From: Candidatus Ozemobacteraceae bacterium
GTDB lineage: Bacteria > Muiribacteriota > Ozemobacteria > Ozemobacterales > Ozemobacteraceae
Assembly (NCBI GenBank): GCA_035373905.1
Contig: DAOSOK010000030.1
Span: 1-64,000 of the forward strand
Reading direction: 5' to 3'
Length of the DNA: 64,000 bases
Shown here: piece by piece, positions 17,740 to 26,504 of the stretch
Layout: every line of letters starts with the position of its first letter
How positions within the stretch are numbered: the stretch's first letter is position 1
The notes under the pieces: model-generated
What the model saw: only the letters and a program-made list of their open reading frames with translations
Told to the model about the DNA's origin: nothing
Databases searched by the model: none
Made by a program: the position numbers and the translations under genes

Positions 17740-20700
17740 ATGAACATGATCGAAACGCTGGTCAGGCGGCCCGTTCTGACCACGATGCTGCTCCTGTTCC
17801 TGGTCGTGATGGGGGTGTATTCCTACGGCCTGATTCCCCTGAACATGCTCCCGAGCTTCGATATCCCCCTCATCACCGTCGTCACGGTGTATCCGGGCGC
17901 ATCCCCGGAAAACATCGAAACGCTGGTCTCCAAGCCGATCGAAGACGCCGTCAGCGCGATCAACGGCATCGACGAGCTCAAGTCGAACTCGTATGAAGGC
18001 GCTTCCAACGTCATCATCAAGTTCAATGAAAACGTCGACGTCGACGAAGTCGCGGCAGACGTCCGCGAGAAGGTGTCGGCGATCCGGAACGATCTCCCGG
18101 CGGATGCGAAGGAACCGGTCATCCTCAAGCTCGACATCAACGCGATGCCGATTCTCAGTATCGCCATCTCGGGGGACCGGTCGGTCGAATCGACGTACAA
18201 GATCGCCGAGGATTTCATCGAGGATGAGGTTCTCAAGACGCCGGGCGTTGCCGATGTCGAGTTCATCGGCGGGCGGAAGCGGGAGCTCCAGGTTTTCGTG
18301 AACCAGGATATTCTCCGCGCCTACCATCTCTCCCCGATGACCCTCGCAGGGATCATCGCCCAGAAAAGCCTCAACATCCCAAGTGGCCATATCACCCAGA
18401 ATAGAACCGAGTATTCGATCCGCATGGACGGCGAGTTCGCTTCCATCGACGATATCCGGAACCTGCCGATCCCCGTTTCGAACGGCCGCAGCATCCCTCT
18501 CGGCCAGCTTGCGAAGGTGACGGACGATTTCGAGGAGCTGCGCGAATCGGTCAGGCTCAACGGCAAGAGCGCCGTCGCCATGATCGTCAAGAAGCGGGCC
18601 GACGCGAACTCCGTCAGCACCGCGAAAGCCGTTCTCGACGCCCTGGAAGCCCTTCGCAGAAAGCTCCCTTCCGATCTCAGTATTACGCCGATCCGCAACA
18701 CGTCGACATTCATCCTGGAGTCGTCGGAGGACCTGAACGGCAATATTTTCTCCGGCATCCTCATCACCGCCCTCGTCCTCTTCCTGTTCCTGCACTCGTT
18801 CAAGGCGACCGTCGTTTCCATCATCTCGATTCCCGTCTCGATCATCGCAAGCTATTCGCTCATCTATTTTTCCGGGTTTTCGCTGAACATGATGACACAG
18901 ATGGCGCTGGCGATCAGCATCGGCGTTCTCGTGAACAACGCCATCGTCGTCCTCGAGAACATCTACGTCCACCTGCAGAGGAAGGAAGCCCCGATCGATG
19001 CGGCCGTCAGGGGAACGGGAGAGATCCTGGTCGCCGTTTCCGGCTGCACGCTCACGAACGTGGTCGTGTTCACACCCATCGCCTTCATGACCGGCATGGT
19101 CGGCCAGTTCTTCTACGAGTTCGGTCTGACGGTCACGTTCGCCACGTTCGTCTCGCTCCTGGCGGCATTCACCGTGACCCCGATGGGCGCGGCCTATTTC
19201 ATGTCCGGCAGGGACGCCGACCCGCAGGCCAAGAGCGGATTTGGCAAGCTCTGGGACAGGGTCTATGGGGTTCTCGAACAGGATTACGGCCGGATCCTCG
19301 CGAAAGCATTCAACCACCGCTGGACGATCGTCACGGTATCGGCACTGCTCGTCGCCTCGACCTTCCTGCTCACTCCCTACATCGGATTCGAGTTCGTGAC
19401 GGAGGCGGACCAGCACGAGTTCGACATCACGCTCAAGATGCAGCCCGGCACATCGCTGAGCGAGACGGACACAGCCCTCGGGAAAATCGAGGGTATTCTT
19501 TCGGCCATCCCCGGCGTGAAGCATGTTTTCACGAAGCTCGGAAAGACCGAGTCTCTCGTCGGCGGCTCATCGACCGGGACGAACATCGGCGAAATCAGCG
19601 TCAAGCTCGAAGACACGGCAGGACCCACCAATGCCTTCATCGCGAGCATCTCGTCAGGCATCGCGAAAATCCCCGGGGTCGAGCTGAACATGCGCAAAAC
19701 CAGCGTCATGGGCTCCTCGGAGTCCCCCCTGCAGATCGATATCACCGGTGACAGCCTCGCCGAGCTGCAGAAGATCGAGAAGCAGGTCCTGCTGATCGCC
19801 CGCGAGACGCCCGGCACCACCGACGTCCAGAGCAGCTGGCAATCCGGCAAGCCCGAACTGCGCGTTCTCCCGAAGCGGGACGAGCTCGTCCGGTATGGTG
19901 TGACGGAAGCGTTCCTGGCAACCACGCTCCGCAACTACTACGAAGGCAGTATCGCCACCGTCTACCGGGAAGGCGACGACGAGTATGACATCCGGCTGAA
20001 GCTCGACAGTGAAGCACGACGGGACGTGGGAAACCTCGCCAGGCTCGTTGTCGTCACCCCCGGCGGCGCGACGGTCCCCCTCACCCAGCTTGCCCGCATC
20101 GAGGAGGCATTCGGGCCGTCCCAGATCAACCGGAAGTCCCGGACCAAGCTCATCACGATCTCGGGCAACCTGATGAATCGAAGCCTCGGCGAAGTCATGA
20201 ACGACATCCGGGCGAAAACCGACGCCATCGACCTTCCGCCGGGATACTCGATCGCTTTTGCCGGCACCGGCGAGCGGATGGGCGAATCGTTCCAGAGCCT
20301 TGCCGTCACGCTCGTTCTCGCTCTCGTTCTGACCTACATGCTTCTCGCAGCCCTCCTGGAATCCTTCATCCATCCGTTCACGATCCTTCTCACCTTCCCG
20401 CTCGCGTTCGGCGGTATTTTCCTCGGGCTGTTCCTGACCGGGAACACGCTGAGCATCTTCTCCCTGATGGGCGTCATCATGCTGGTCGGGATCGTCGTCA
20501 ACAACGGCATCCTGCTGATCGAGGAGTACAAGCTTCGCATCGAAAGCGGCCTCGATCGGCTCCAGGCCGTTCTCCAGGGATCGCAGGCCAAGCTGCGTCC
20601 CATCATCATGACCACGATCGCCTCCGTCGCGGCCATGCTCCCCCTGGCGCTCGGAAACGGTTCCGGTGGTGAGATGCGCTCCGGCATGGCGGTCGTCCAG

Positions 20701-20793
20701 ATCGGCGGGCTGCTCGTTTCCGGTCTGCTTTCGCTCTTCATCATCCCGATCGTCTACCACGAGGTCGAAACACGCCTGCTTCGGAACTCATGA
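17740..20793 (+). CDS. RND-family efflux transporter with Asn in place of the proton-relay Asp pair
   Basis: 1017 residues, full length for an HAE1/AcrB-like pump: a first helix (TTMLLLFLVVMGVYSYGLIP), PSFDIPLITVVTVYPGASPENIE, two periplasmic loops and two sets of membrane helices. In TM4 the usual (D)D motif is replaced: IGVLVNNAIVVLEN, with Asn399-Asn400 where AcrB has Asp407-Asp408. In TM10 the matching site is GIVVNNGILLIEE (Asn921-Asn922) where AcrB has Lys940. The fold and all other landmarks look intact, so the gene is not decayed. How such a pump is energised is unclear. It is encoded between the adaptor and a small exported protein. Confidence 0.92.
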   Translation: MNMIETLVRRPVLTTMLLLFLVVMGVYSYGLIPLNMLPSFDIPLITVVTVYPGASPENIETLVSKPIEDAVSAINGIDELKSNSYEGASNVIIKFNENVDVDEVAADVREKVSAIRNDLPADAKEPVILKLDINAMPILSIAISGDRSVESTYKIAEDFIEDEVLKTPGVADVEFIGGRKRELQVFVNQDILRAYHLSPMTLAGIIAQKSLNIPSGHITQNRTEYSIRMDGEFASIDDIRNLPIPVSNGRSIPLGQLAKVTDDFEELRESVRLNGKSAVAMIVKKRADANSVSTAKAVLDALEALRRKLPSDLSITPIRNTSTFILESSEDLNGNIFSGILITALVLFLFLHSFKATVVSIISIPVSIIASYSLIYFSGFSLNMMTQMALAISIGVLVNNAIVVLENIYVHLQRKEAPIDAAVRGTGEILVAVSGCTLTNVVVFTPIAFMTGMVGQFFYEFGLTVTFATFVSLLAAFTVTPMGAAYFMSGRDADPQAKSGFGKLWDRVYGVLEQDYGRILAKAFNHRWTIVTVSALLVASTFLLTPYIGFEFVTEADQHEFDITLKMQPGTSLSETDTALGKIEGILSAIPGVKHVFTKLGKTESLVGGSSTGTNIGEISVKLEDTAGPTNAFIASISSGIAKIPGVELNMRKTSVMGSSESPLQIDITGDSLAELQKIEKQVLLIARETPGTTDVQSSWQSGKPELRVLPKRDELVRYGVTEAFLATTLRNYYEGSIATVYREGDDEYDIRLKLDSEARRDVGNLARLVVVTPGGATVPLTQLARIEEAFGPSQINRKSRTKLITISGNLMNRSLGEVMNDIRAKTDAIDLPPGYSIAFAGTGERMGESFQSLAVTLVLALVLTYMLLAALLESFIHPFTILLTFPLAFGGIFLGLFLTGNTLSIFSLMGVIMLVGIVVNNGILLIEEYKLRIESGLDRLQAVLQGSQAKLRPIIMTTIASVAAMLPLALGNGSGGEMRSGMAVVQIGGLLVSGLLSLFIIPIVYHEVETRLLRNS

Positions 20794-20832
20794 CCGCATG
20801 AGTCCTGATGGTTGTCGAAAGGAGTCACCCCC

Positions 20833-21180
20833 ATGACACGCCATCCTTTCCCGTTTCTTCCGGTCCTTCTCCTGTTCGTGTTCGGCCTGCTTCCGGCATT
20901 TGCCCTGGCCGGGGATTATCACCTCGACGTGAAAATCTGCAACGATCGGGGCGAGGAGTTCGATTTCGTGTTCCGTCTCGACACACGCGAGGGAAACTCT
21001 TTCAAGAGTGACCCATATACTTCCATACAGCCGTATCTGATCCGTATCCGACAAATCTGCGCAGACAAGTGCGGTTACGCAGAAAGTGAGTATGGGCCTG
21101 AGTATTATCGGATGGTCTCGATCTCACGATATTCATTCACGCTGCTGGATGATCACGGACGTATCATTCTGCGAACATGA
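20833..21180 (+). CDS. Small exported protein of unknown function at the end of the efflux operon
   Basis: 115 residues from ATG 20833, chosen for AAAGGAG eight to ten bases upstream. A clear signal peptide ends LLPAFALA, giving a mature protein of about 90 residues starting GDYHLDVKIC. The mature part is beta-rich and has three Cys (KIC, then ICADKC). It lies 40 bp after the RND gene on the same strand and is probably co-transcribed. No family was recognised; a periplasmic accessory to the pump is a guess from position only. Confidence 0.65.
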   Translation: MTRHPFPFLPVLLLFVFGLLPAFALAGDYHLDVKICNDRGEEFDFVFRLDTREGNSFKSDPYTSIQPYLIRIRQICADKCGYAESEYGPEYYRMVSISRYSFTLLDDHGRIILRT

Positions 21181-21243
21181 GCCACCGTTGCTTCTGAAGA
21201 CTGGCGTGAAGAAAGACCTCGAGGGAAGTCGCCGAAACGATGT

Positions 21244-21765
21244 TCAGTGAACGTCACCGATGCGGAACACGTTCAGGCGTTTCAGGGTTTCGGAGAGATT
21301 CAGCTCGAATTCGAGTTTCACGTCACCGATCTCGTAGACCAGGAGAATTTCATACTCATCCGTATCAAGAAGGTTCGGGGCACCGAGCGCAACCATGAGT
21401 CCGTCTTTCGTCGTCGTTTTGCCGATCTCCAGAGTCTCGCCGCCGGCGCGGAAGTGCACCGTCGGGGATCTGAACTCGTCGTCCAGCTCGTCGTCGAAGA
21501 TGAACGCTATGTAGTCAATGCGGTCCCCCTCGGTCTCGAACACAACACCGTGAGATATATATTTAAATACATTGTAATAAACAGGACGGGTGTTGTCGGG
21601 TTTCCCGAACTCTTCGAGCCGCTCGAATCGGTCGCCGAGGGCGACGCCGTTCAGCGCACGGGATTCGAGGTCGAACCGGAGGCGGATCGACTCTCGAACG
21701 AGCCACCGTGCCGTCGGGTCGGGCCCCAGATATCTGCGCAGCATCCTGATCAGAGCATCGAACAT
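21244..21765 (-). CDS. Conserved-looking cytoplasmic protein of unknown function
   Basis: 173 residues, acidic, no signal or membrane segment. Two similar halves can be seen: ALGDRFERLEEFGKPD ... GVVFETEGDRIDYIAFIF and TKDGLMVALGAPNLLD ... LLVYEIGDVKLEFELN. Each half pairs a 'G..R..L..(F/L)G.P' helix with an amphipathic strand pair, reminiscent of small beta-alpha SmpA/DUF-type repeats. It lies last in the minus-strand operon, about 115 bp after acpS, and converges on the efflux operon. Function not recognised. Confidence 0.6.
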   Translation of the reverse strand: MFDALIRMLRRYLGPDPTARWLVRESIRLRFDLESRALNGVALGDRFERLEEFGKPDNTRPVYYNVFKYISHGVVFETEGDRIDYIAFIFDDELDDEFRSPTVHFRAGGETLEIGKTTTKDGLMVALGAPNLLDTDEYEILLVYEIGDVKLEFELNLSETLKRLNVFRIGDVH

Positions 21766-21881
21766 TCTCGCCTCCCGGGCTCACACACAGATCGGCAGCA
21801 TCCGCCTCAGCCGGGCACGCTATGCAAAGCATACCGCCAGAAACACGGGAACCAGAGGCACGGCTCTCCGAAGATCGGCCG

Positions 21882-22274
21882 TCACCGCTCACCCGACGGG
21901 GCAAGGGTCTCCCAGATTGCGACGGCGGTGGAGCTGGCGCGGGCGTGAGAGATCGAGAGATGAATCTTCCAGGGCTGGTGGCGGTCGACGTGGGCCGCAT
22001 AATGAGGGCCGAGCTCGACGTGGGGAAACGCCCGGTCGCCCGAGAGCAGCTCGATCTGGCGCCAGGCCATGAAGCCGGGGAAGCCGAGCGCCTTGAACAC
22101 GGCCTCCTTCGCGGCGAACCGAGCCGCCCAGCCCTGGAGGTTCCGCTGTCGCTCCCGCCCCTCGGCAAGTTCGCGTTCGGAGAAGATGCGCGCGAGGAAC
22201 CGGTCGCCGAACCGCTCGACGGAGCGGGCAAACCGCTCATGCTCGACCAGATCGATCCCCACCCCCAGAATCAT
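21882..22274 (-). CDS. acpS: Holo-[acyl-carrier-protein] synthase
   Basis: 130 residues from ATG 22274, with GGAGG eight bases upstream; longer starts overlap the repeat element. It transfers phosphopantetheine from coenzyme A to a Ser of acyl carrier protein. All family motifs are present: GVGIDLVEHERF at the N-terminus (the Asp binds Mg), ARFAAKEAVFKALG in the middle (Glu ligand and Lys), and HLSISHA (HisSer motif). Length is normal for AcpS (about 120-130). It is separated from the sugar transporter genes by a 200-bp gap that holds a palindromic repeat, so it may have its own promoter. Confidence 0.93.
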   Translation of the reverse strand: MILGVGIDLVEHERFARSVERFGDRFLARIFSERELAEGRERQRNLQGWAARFAAKEAVFKALGFPGFMAWRQIELLSGDRAFPHVELGPHYAAHVDRHQPWKIHLSISHARASSTAVAIWETLAPSGER

Positions 22275-22300
22275 CACGAACCTCCACCAGGAAAGAAGCT

Positions 22301-22446
22301 TCACCACAGAGTCACAGAGACACAGAGACAGGGACCTTCGCCCGGAACTATTCCCGAAAATCGTGCATCACAGAGTTATGGAGAAACAAGCATCCCCGAG
22401 ATTTCTTCGCAAAAAGAGGTTCTCTGGGCCTCTGTGTCTCTGTGGT
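22301..22446. repeat. Inverted-repeat element with CACAGAG-rich ends
   Basis: The left end TCACCACAGAGTCACAGAGA and the right end CTCTGTGTCTCTGTGGT are near-perfect reverse complements about 100 bases apart, with an inner CATCACAGAGTTATGGAG. The element sits in the gap between the binding-protein gene and acpS. Sequences of this type are dispersed in many environmental genomes. Only one copy is seen here. Confidence 0.6.
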
Positions 22447-22478
22447 TCGTGTTTTTTGTATCCCGCTGTCCTTCAAGG

Positions 22479-23753
22479 TCAGTCGGAGAGCACACGCTTC
22501 TCGACCTTGCGGGCAAGGGTCGCCATCGCGGCCGAGGCGGTCTTCTGTCCGGTGAGCACGGCTTCCATCTCAGGGTTCACGAAGTCCTCGAGCCGTTCGT
22601 AGCTGGTGACGATGGGGTTGCTGACGGCGCTCTTCATCTGCTCCATGAAGGTCATCAGGTGGGGGTCGTCGAATTTCACCAGATCGTAAGCCTTCAGGTT
22701 CACCGGCATCTGGTTGAGCTTCGAGCACCAGCGGGCCTGTACTTCGGGCGAGGTGAAGTAAGTCAGGAAGTCGTAGCAGGCCTTCGGGAACTTTCCGGTG
22801 TTGAAGATGACGACGTTCGTTCCGCCGACGTTCGTCGAGGTCCCGGCCGGCCCGGCGGGAATCAGCGTCACGCCGAAATCGAGTTTTGAGCTCGTGAATT
22901 TGGGCAGGTTCCAGGGGCCCATGAATATCATGGCATATTTTCCATTGGCGAAGCCCTGTTCCGGGGTGATCGAGCCGGCACGCCAGGCACCCGCCTCGAT
23001 CTTGTAGTCGGCGAAGAGAGCGCGCTTGAAATCGATCGCGCGGATGGCCGGTTCCTGATCGAGCAGGCATTTCTTCCCGTCTTCGGAGATCAGGGTTGCG
23101 CCGAAGGTGTTGAAGAACGGCAGGCTCCACCAGAGGGTGTTCTCGAAGCCGCAGGCGAACGTGCCCTTCTCGACGTTCGTCAGCTTTTTGCCCATCTCGA
23201 CGAACTCGTCCCAGGTTTTCGGCGGCGCCTCGGGGTCGAGGCCGGCGTCACGGAACAGTTGTTTGTTGTAGAACAGGGCGACGCAGGTCGTCTGGTCGGG
23301 CAGGCCGAGGTAACGGCCGTCGATGAAGTTGGTGCGAAGCGGCGCCTTCAGATACGTATCCTTGATCGCATCGAAGCCGAACTGGGCCAGGTCGACGAGA
23401 GCGTGCTTGCGGCCGAGCTCGCAGACGAACGACCAGTCGACGCGGGCCATGTCGGGGCCGCGGCCGACCGTGAGGGCCGTGCGCAGCTTCGGCTTGTGGC
23501 CGTCGAAGGGAATGCGCACCGCGCGCACGCTCCAGCTCGCGTTGGCCGCTTCCCAGTCGGCGATGATCTTCTTGAGCTCGACCTCTTCGTCGTCGTTGTA
23601 GGTGTGCCAGAAGTTGAGGATGGTCCGCCCGTCGGCGGTGTATTCGGTCTTGCGCTCGTTGCAGCCCGTCGTGAAGACCGCGCCGGCCAGGAGTGCGACG
23701 AAGCAGGCGAAACGGAGGAGGCCGCGTAAAGAAGCGTTCGATATATATTTCAC
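22479..23753 (-). CDS. Sugar ABC transporter substrate-binding lipoprotein (MalE-like)
   Basis: 424 residues. The start is GTG 23753, preceded by AAGGAG located in the last codons of the permease gene. The leader ends LLAGAVFTTGC, a lipobox with Cys31. The mature protein follows the family 1 extracellular-solute-binding pattern: ILNFWHTYNDDEE, RGPDMARVDWSFV, YLGLPDQTTCVALFYNK, PKTWDEFVEMGKKL, GKYAMIFMGPWNL, and a C-terminal helix with ALTGQKTASAAM-like text. It binds a sugar or oligosaccharide and passes it to the two permeases encoded upstream in the operon. The ligand cannot be named from sequence. Confidence 0.9.
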   Translation of the reverse strand: MKYISNASLRGLLRFACFVALLAGAVFTTGCNERKTEYTADGRTILNFWHTYNDDEEVELKKIIADWEAANASWSVRAVRIPFDGHKPKLRTALTVGRGPDMARVDWSFVCELGRKHALVDLAQFGFDAIKDTYLKAPLRTNFIDGRYLGLPDQTTCVALFYNKQLFRDAGLDPEAPPKTWDEFVEMGKKLTNVEKGTFACGFENTLWWSLPFFNTFGATLISEDGKKCLLDQEPAIRAIDFKRALFADYKIEAGAWRAGSITPEQGFANGKYAMIFMGPWNLPKFTSSKLDFGVTLIPAGPAGTSTNVGGTNVVIFNTGKFPKACYDFLTYFTSPEVQARWCSKLNQMPVNLKAYDLVKFDDPHLMTFMEQMKSAVSNPIVTSYERLEDFVNPEMEAVLTGQKTASAAMATLARKVEKRVLSD

Positions 23754-23757
23754 GATA

Positions 23758-24939
23758 TTACTCCTTCACCGCGCCCTGGGTCATGCCTTCGATGAAGTAG
23801 CGCTGGGCGAACAGGAACAGCACCACGATGGGCACGATCGAGAAGCAGGAGGCCGACATGATCAGGCCGAGGTCGGAGGTGTACTGGCCGCGGAAGAGGG
23901 CCAGGCCGACCGGCAGGGTGACGCTGAGGGGGTTTTCGAAATCCGTCACGATCAGCTGCCAGAGGAAGTTCGACCAGTGGGAGAGGAAGGTGAGCAGGAA
24001 GAGGGTGAGGATGATCGGCATCGAGAGCGGGATGATGACGACCCGGAAGATCTGCCACTCGGAGGCGCCGTCGATGCGGGCCGCCTCGATCAGCGAACTG
24101 GGGATCGTCTCCATGAACTGCTTCAGCATGAAGATGCCGAACACCGAGGCCAGGTGGGGCAGGATCATGGCGAGCTTCGTTCCGAACAGGCCCATGCTGC
24201 ACACCATGAAGAACTGCGGAACCATGTACATCATGCCGGGGATCATCATGGTGGCCATCAGCAAGCCGAACAGCTGCTTCTTGTAGGGCAGCTCCTTTTT
24301 CGCGAACACGTAGCCGCCCATCGAGGCGAAGAGGGTCACGAGGAACGCGGCCATCGAGGCCACGGTCAGGCTGTTCATAAAATACGTGCCGAAATTTTTC
24401 TTCGCCTCGACCGGATCGATCGATGCGCCCGTCGGCGCGGCGTCGAGCTTGAGCACTTTCTTGAAATTGCCGATCGTCGGCTCGGCGGGCACGATGTCGA
24501 ACGGGTTCGCCGTGTTGATGAGGAGCTCGGTGCCGGCAGGCTTGAACGAGGTGCAGAGCATCCAGAAGAACGGGAACAGCACCACGATGACGCCGACGGT
24601 GAGGCAGAGATAGAGGAAGAAGGTGCGCAGGAATTCGGCCCGGTGCTCGGCTTGGGTGGCGATCCAGCGCCGGATGACGAACGAAGCGAGGGCCAGGCCC
24701 GTGACCGCGACCATGCCGTCGATCAGCCAGGCCATGTTCTTCATGATCGCGCCGGCCTTCGCGGGGTCGGACCCGGCCATGAAGGCGGCGGCGACCATCG
24801 TGACGAACTTGTAGAGCTGGCCGGAGATGCCGACGCAGAGGGCGAGCATCACGACGAACAGGGAGACGAAGATCACGATCCGGAGCGGCGAAGATGCCGG
24901 TTTTTCGGGAATCGCGGTTGCGATGTTCTGCATGTTCAT
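23758..24939 (-). CDS. Sugar ABC transporter permease (MalG-like) with extra N-terminal helices
   Basis: 393 residues; MalG-type permeases are usually about 280. The core (about 125-393) has six membrane helices and the EAA loop EAARIDGASEWQIFRVVIIP, which docks with the ATPase. The extra first 110 residues hold two additional membrane segments (LRIVIFVSLFVVMLALCVG and a second near 65-85) joined by a short periplasmic loop. The region after the first core helix is also longer than usual. The gene lies 18 bp after the MalF-like gene; GGGAGAG precedes its ATG. Confidence 0.9.
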   Translation of the reverse strand: MNMQNIATAIPEKPASSPLRIVIFVSLFVVMLALCVGISGQLYKFVTMVAAAFMAGSDPAKAGAIMKNMAWLIDGMVAVTGLALASFVIRRWIATQAEHRAEFLRTFFLYLCLTVGVIVVLFPFFWMLCTSFKPAGTELLINTANPFDIVPAEPTIGNFKKVLKLDAAPTGASIDPVEAKKNFGTYFMNSLTVASMAAFLVTLFASMGGYVFAKKELPYKKQLFGLLMATMMIPGMMYMVPQFFMVCSMGLFGTKLAMILPHLASVFGIFMLKQFMETIPSSLIEAARIDGASEWQIFRVVIIPLSMPIILTLFLLTFLSHWSNFLWQLIVTDFENPLSVTLPVGLALFRGQYTSDLGLIMSASCFSIVPIVVLFLFAQRYFIEGMTQGAVKE

Positions 24940-24957
24940 TCTGTTCTCTCCCTTCGG

Positions 24958-25911
24958 TCAGCGGCGCTCGCCGGCGAAAAACCGCTGCTGGATCCAGGTG
25001 ATGAGCAGCGTGATCGCGAGCAGCACGTAGGAGATCGCGGCGGCGTAGCCGTACCGTCCGCCTTCGAACTGTTTGTACAGGTAATACCCGGCCACCGAGG
25101 TCGAGCCGAGCGTCTCCTCGCCGATGACGAGCTGGGGACCACCGGCCGTCATGGCGTAGATCTCGGTGAATGCGTTGAGCGAGCCGATGATGCCGGTGAT
25201 AACCATGAAGAAGATGATCGGCTGCAGCAGCGGCAGAGTGATGTACCAGAACTGCTGGGTTTTCGAGGCGCCGTCGATGTCGGCGGCCTCGTAGACTGCC
25301 TCGGGGATGTTCTGGAGGGCGGCGAGAAACAGCACCATGCCGAAGCCTGCGCCCTTGAGCACCATCGCGAACACGACGGCCGGAAGAGCGGTGTAGGGGC
25401 TGGCGAGCGGGCCGACCTTGTTGAAGAACTGCTCGGGGCCGAGGAACGCCGAGGTGATCTGGGCGAGGGCCCCGTATTTCGGCGCGTAGATGAGGGTCCA
25501 GATGACGCCGACGACGAGCATGTCGAGGATGTTCGGCAGGAAGAAGGCGCTGCGGAAGAAGCCTTTCCCATAGAGTTTGTTATGCAACAGGATGGCGAGG
25601 AACAGCGCGGCGGCGATGCCCAGCGGGATGCTGAGGCCGCCGTAGATGGCCGTCACGACGAGCGACCACCAGAAGGCGGGGTCGTTGAACTTCCAGCTCG
25701 CGCCTTCCCAGTGGATGCCGAGGATCTGGAAGTAATTCGAGAGGCCCACCCAGCGCAGGTTCGTGAGACCGAAGCCCTGCGACGAGTCGAAGAAGCTCAG
25801 GTAGAGCGAGTACAGGATCGGAAAGATCAGGAACACCGTGAAGAGGATCAGGAACGGTGACAAGAACAGCAGCGAACTCGCCGTTTCCCGGGAATTCTGC
25901 GGAGCGCTCAC
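24958..25911 (-). CDS. Sugar ABC transporter permease (MalF-like)
   Basis: 317 residues with six predicted membrane helices (first: LLFLSPFLILFTVFLIFPIL). The EAA loop is EAADIDGASKTQQFWYITLP, the usual ATPase-docking site. Together with the MalG-like protein it forms the channel of a sugar importer. It starts directly after the stop of the SPOR gene. No ATP-binding protein is encoded in the window, so a shared MsmX/MalK-type ATPase from elsewhere is likely. Confidence 0.92.
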   Translation of the reverse strand: MSAPQNSRETASSLLFLSPFLILFTVFLIFPILYSLYLSFFDSSQGFGLTNLRWVGLSNYFQILGIHWEGASWKFNDPAFWWSLVVTAIYGGLSIPLGIAAALFLAILLHNKLYGKGFFRSAFFLPNILDMLVVGVIWTLIYAPKYGALAQITSAFLGPEQFFNKVGPLASPYTALPAVVFAMVLKGAGFGMVLFLAALQNIPEAVYEAADIDGASKTQQFWYITLPLLQPIIFFMVITGIIGSLNAFTEIYAMTAGGPQLVIGEETLGSTSVAGYYLYKQFEGGRYGYAAAISYVLLAITLLITWIQQRFFAGERR

Positions 25912-25913
25912 GG

Positions 25914-26504
25914 CTACTCCTCCTCTCGACTCTGGATATTGGCGGATTCCACCACGAAGCAGGGGAAATCCAGCTCGTTCAGCCTGCGCGCGAGAGCCTC
26001 GGCTTCGGCCTCCTGCGCGAACGGGCCCATCAGGACCCGATACATTTCATACTGGTCGTCGGGCACCGTGAACGTCGCGACGTGCCCTTGTTGTCTCAGG
26101 GCTTCGACGGTGGTGCGGGCGGTCTCCTCGTCGCCGAACGCCCCGAGCTGGACGTGAAAGCGGGGCGTCGCGACGATCGGCACGACCTCACCCGGCGTCA
26201 CCGTCACCTTCGCGGCGGCCGGCTCGTCCCGCGGGACGGGGGGGGCGTCGACGTCGCCGGCAACCTCGGCCTCGTCGGCCTGTTCCGCGTTTTTCGCCGC
26301 GGAGCCGCGGGGCATCTCGGGGCCCGTGTCGATCAGAAGCCAGCCGACCCCCGCGATCAGGACGGCGATCAGCAGATATATACTATATTCCTTGATATTT
26401 TCGGACACGCCGATCGCGGGCGGTCCCCAGTCGAACGAGCGGCCGGCCGAACCGGACGAAGCGAGTTCCGGCTTTTCCCGCACGTCGTCGAAAAGTTCAG
26501 GCAT
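25914..26504 (-). CDS. SPOR-domain membrane protein
   Basis: 196 residues from ATG 26504, which overlaps the end of the radical SAM gene by 8 bp; longer frames run inside that gene. Residues 1-35 are cytoplasmic, one membrane helix follows (YSIYLLIAVLIAGVGWLLI), then a Pro/Ala-rich linker, then a C-terminal SPOR domain (about 115-190: FHVQLGAFGDEETARTTVEALRQ and YRVLMGPFAQEAEAEALARRL). SPOR domains bind peptidoglycan with stripped peptides at division sites. Its place at the head of a sugar-transporter operon is odd and may only reflect co-transcription. Confidence 0.85.
   Translation of the reverse strand: MPELFDDVREKPELASSGSAGRSFDWGPPAIGVSENIKEYSIYLLIAVLIAGVGWLLIDTGPEMPRGSAAKNAEQADEAEVAGDVDAPPVPRDEPAAAKVTVTPGEVVPIVATPRFHVQLGAFGDEETARTTVEALRQQGHVATFTVPDDQYEMYRVLMGPFAQEAEAEALARRLNELDFPCFVVESANIQSREEE

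Noticed and set aside
15577..19524. 1315-residue open frame on the minus strand
   Set aside because: It is antisense to the adaptor and RND genes, rich in Arg/Asp/His/Gly with no domain, and the plus-strand genes have clear families.
23602..25860. 752-residue plus-strand open frame
   Set aside because: Antisense to the permease genes; His/Glu/Asp-rich composition expected from the complement of hydrophobic codons.
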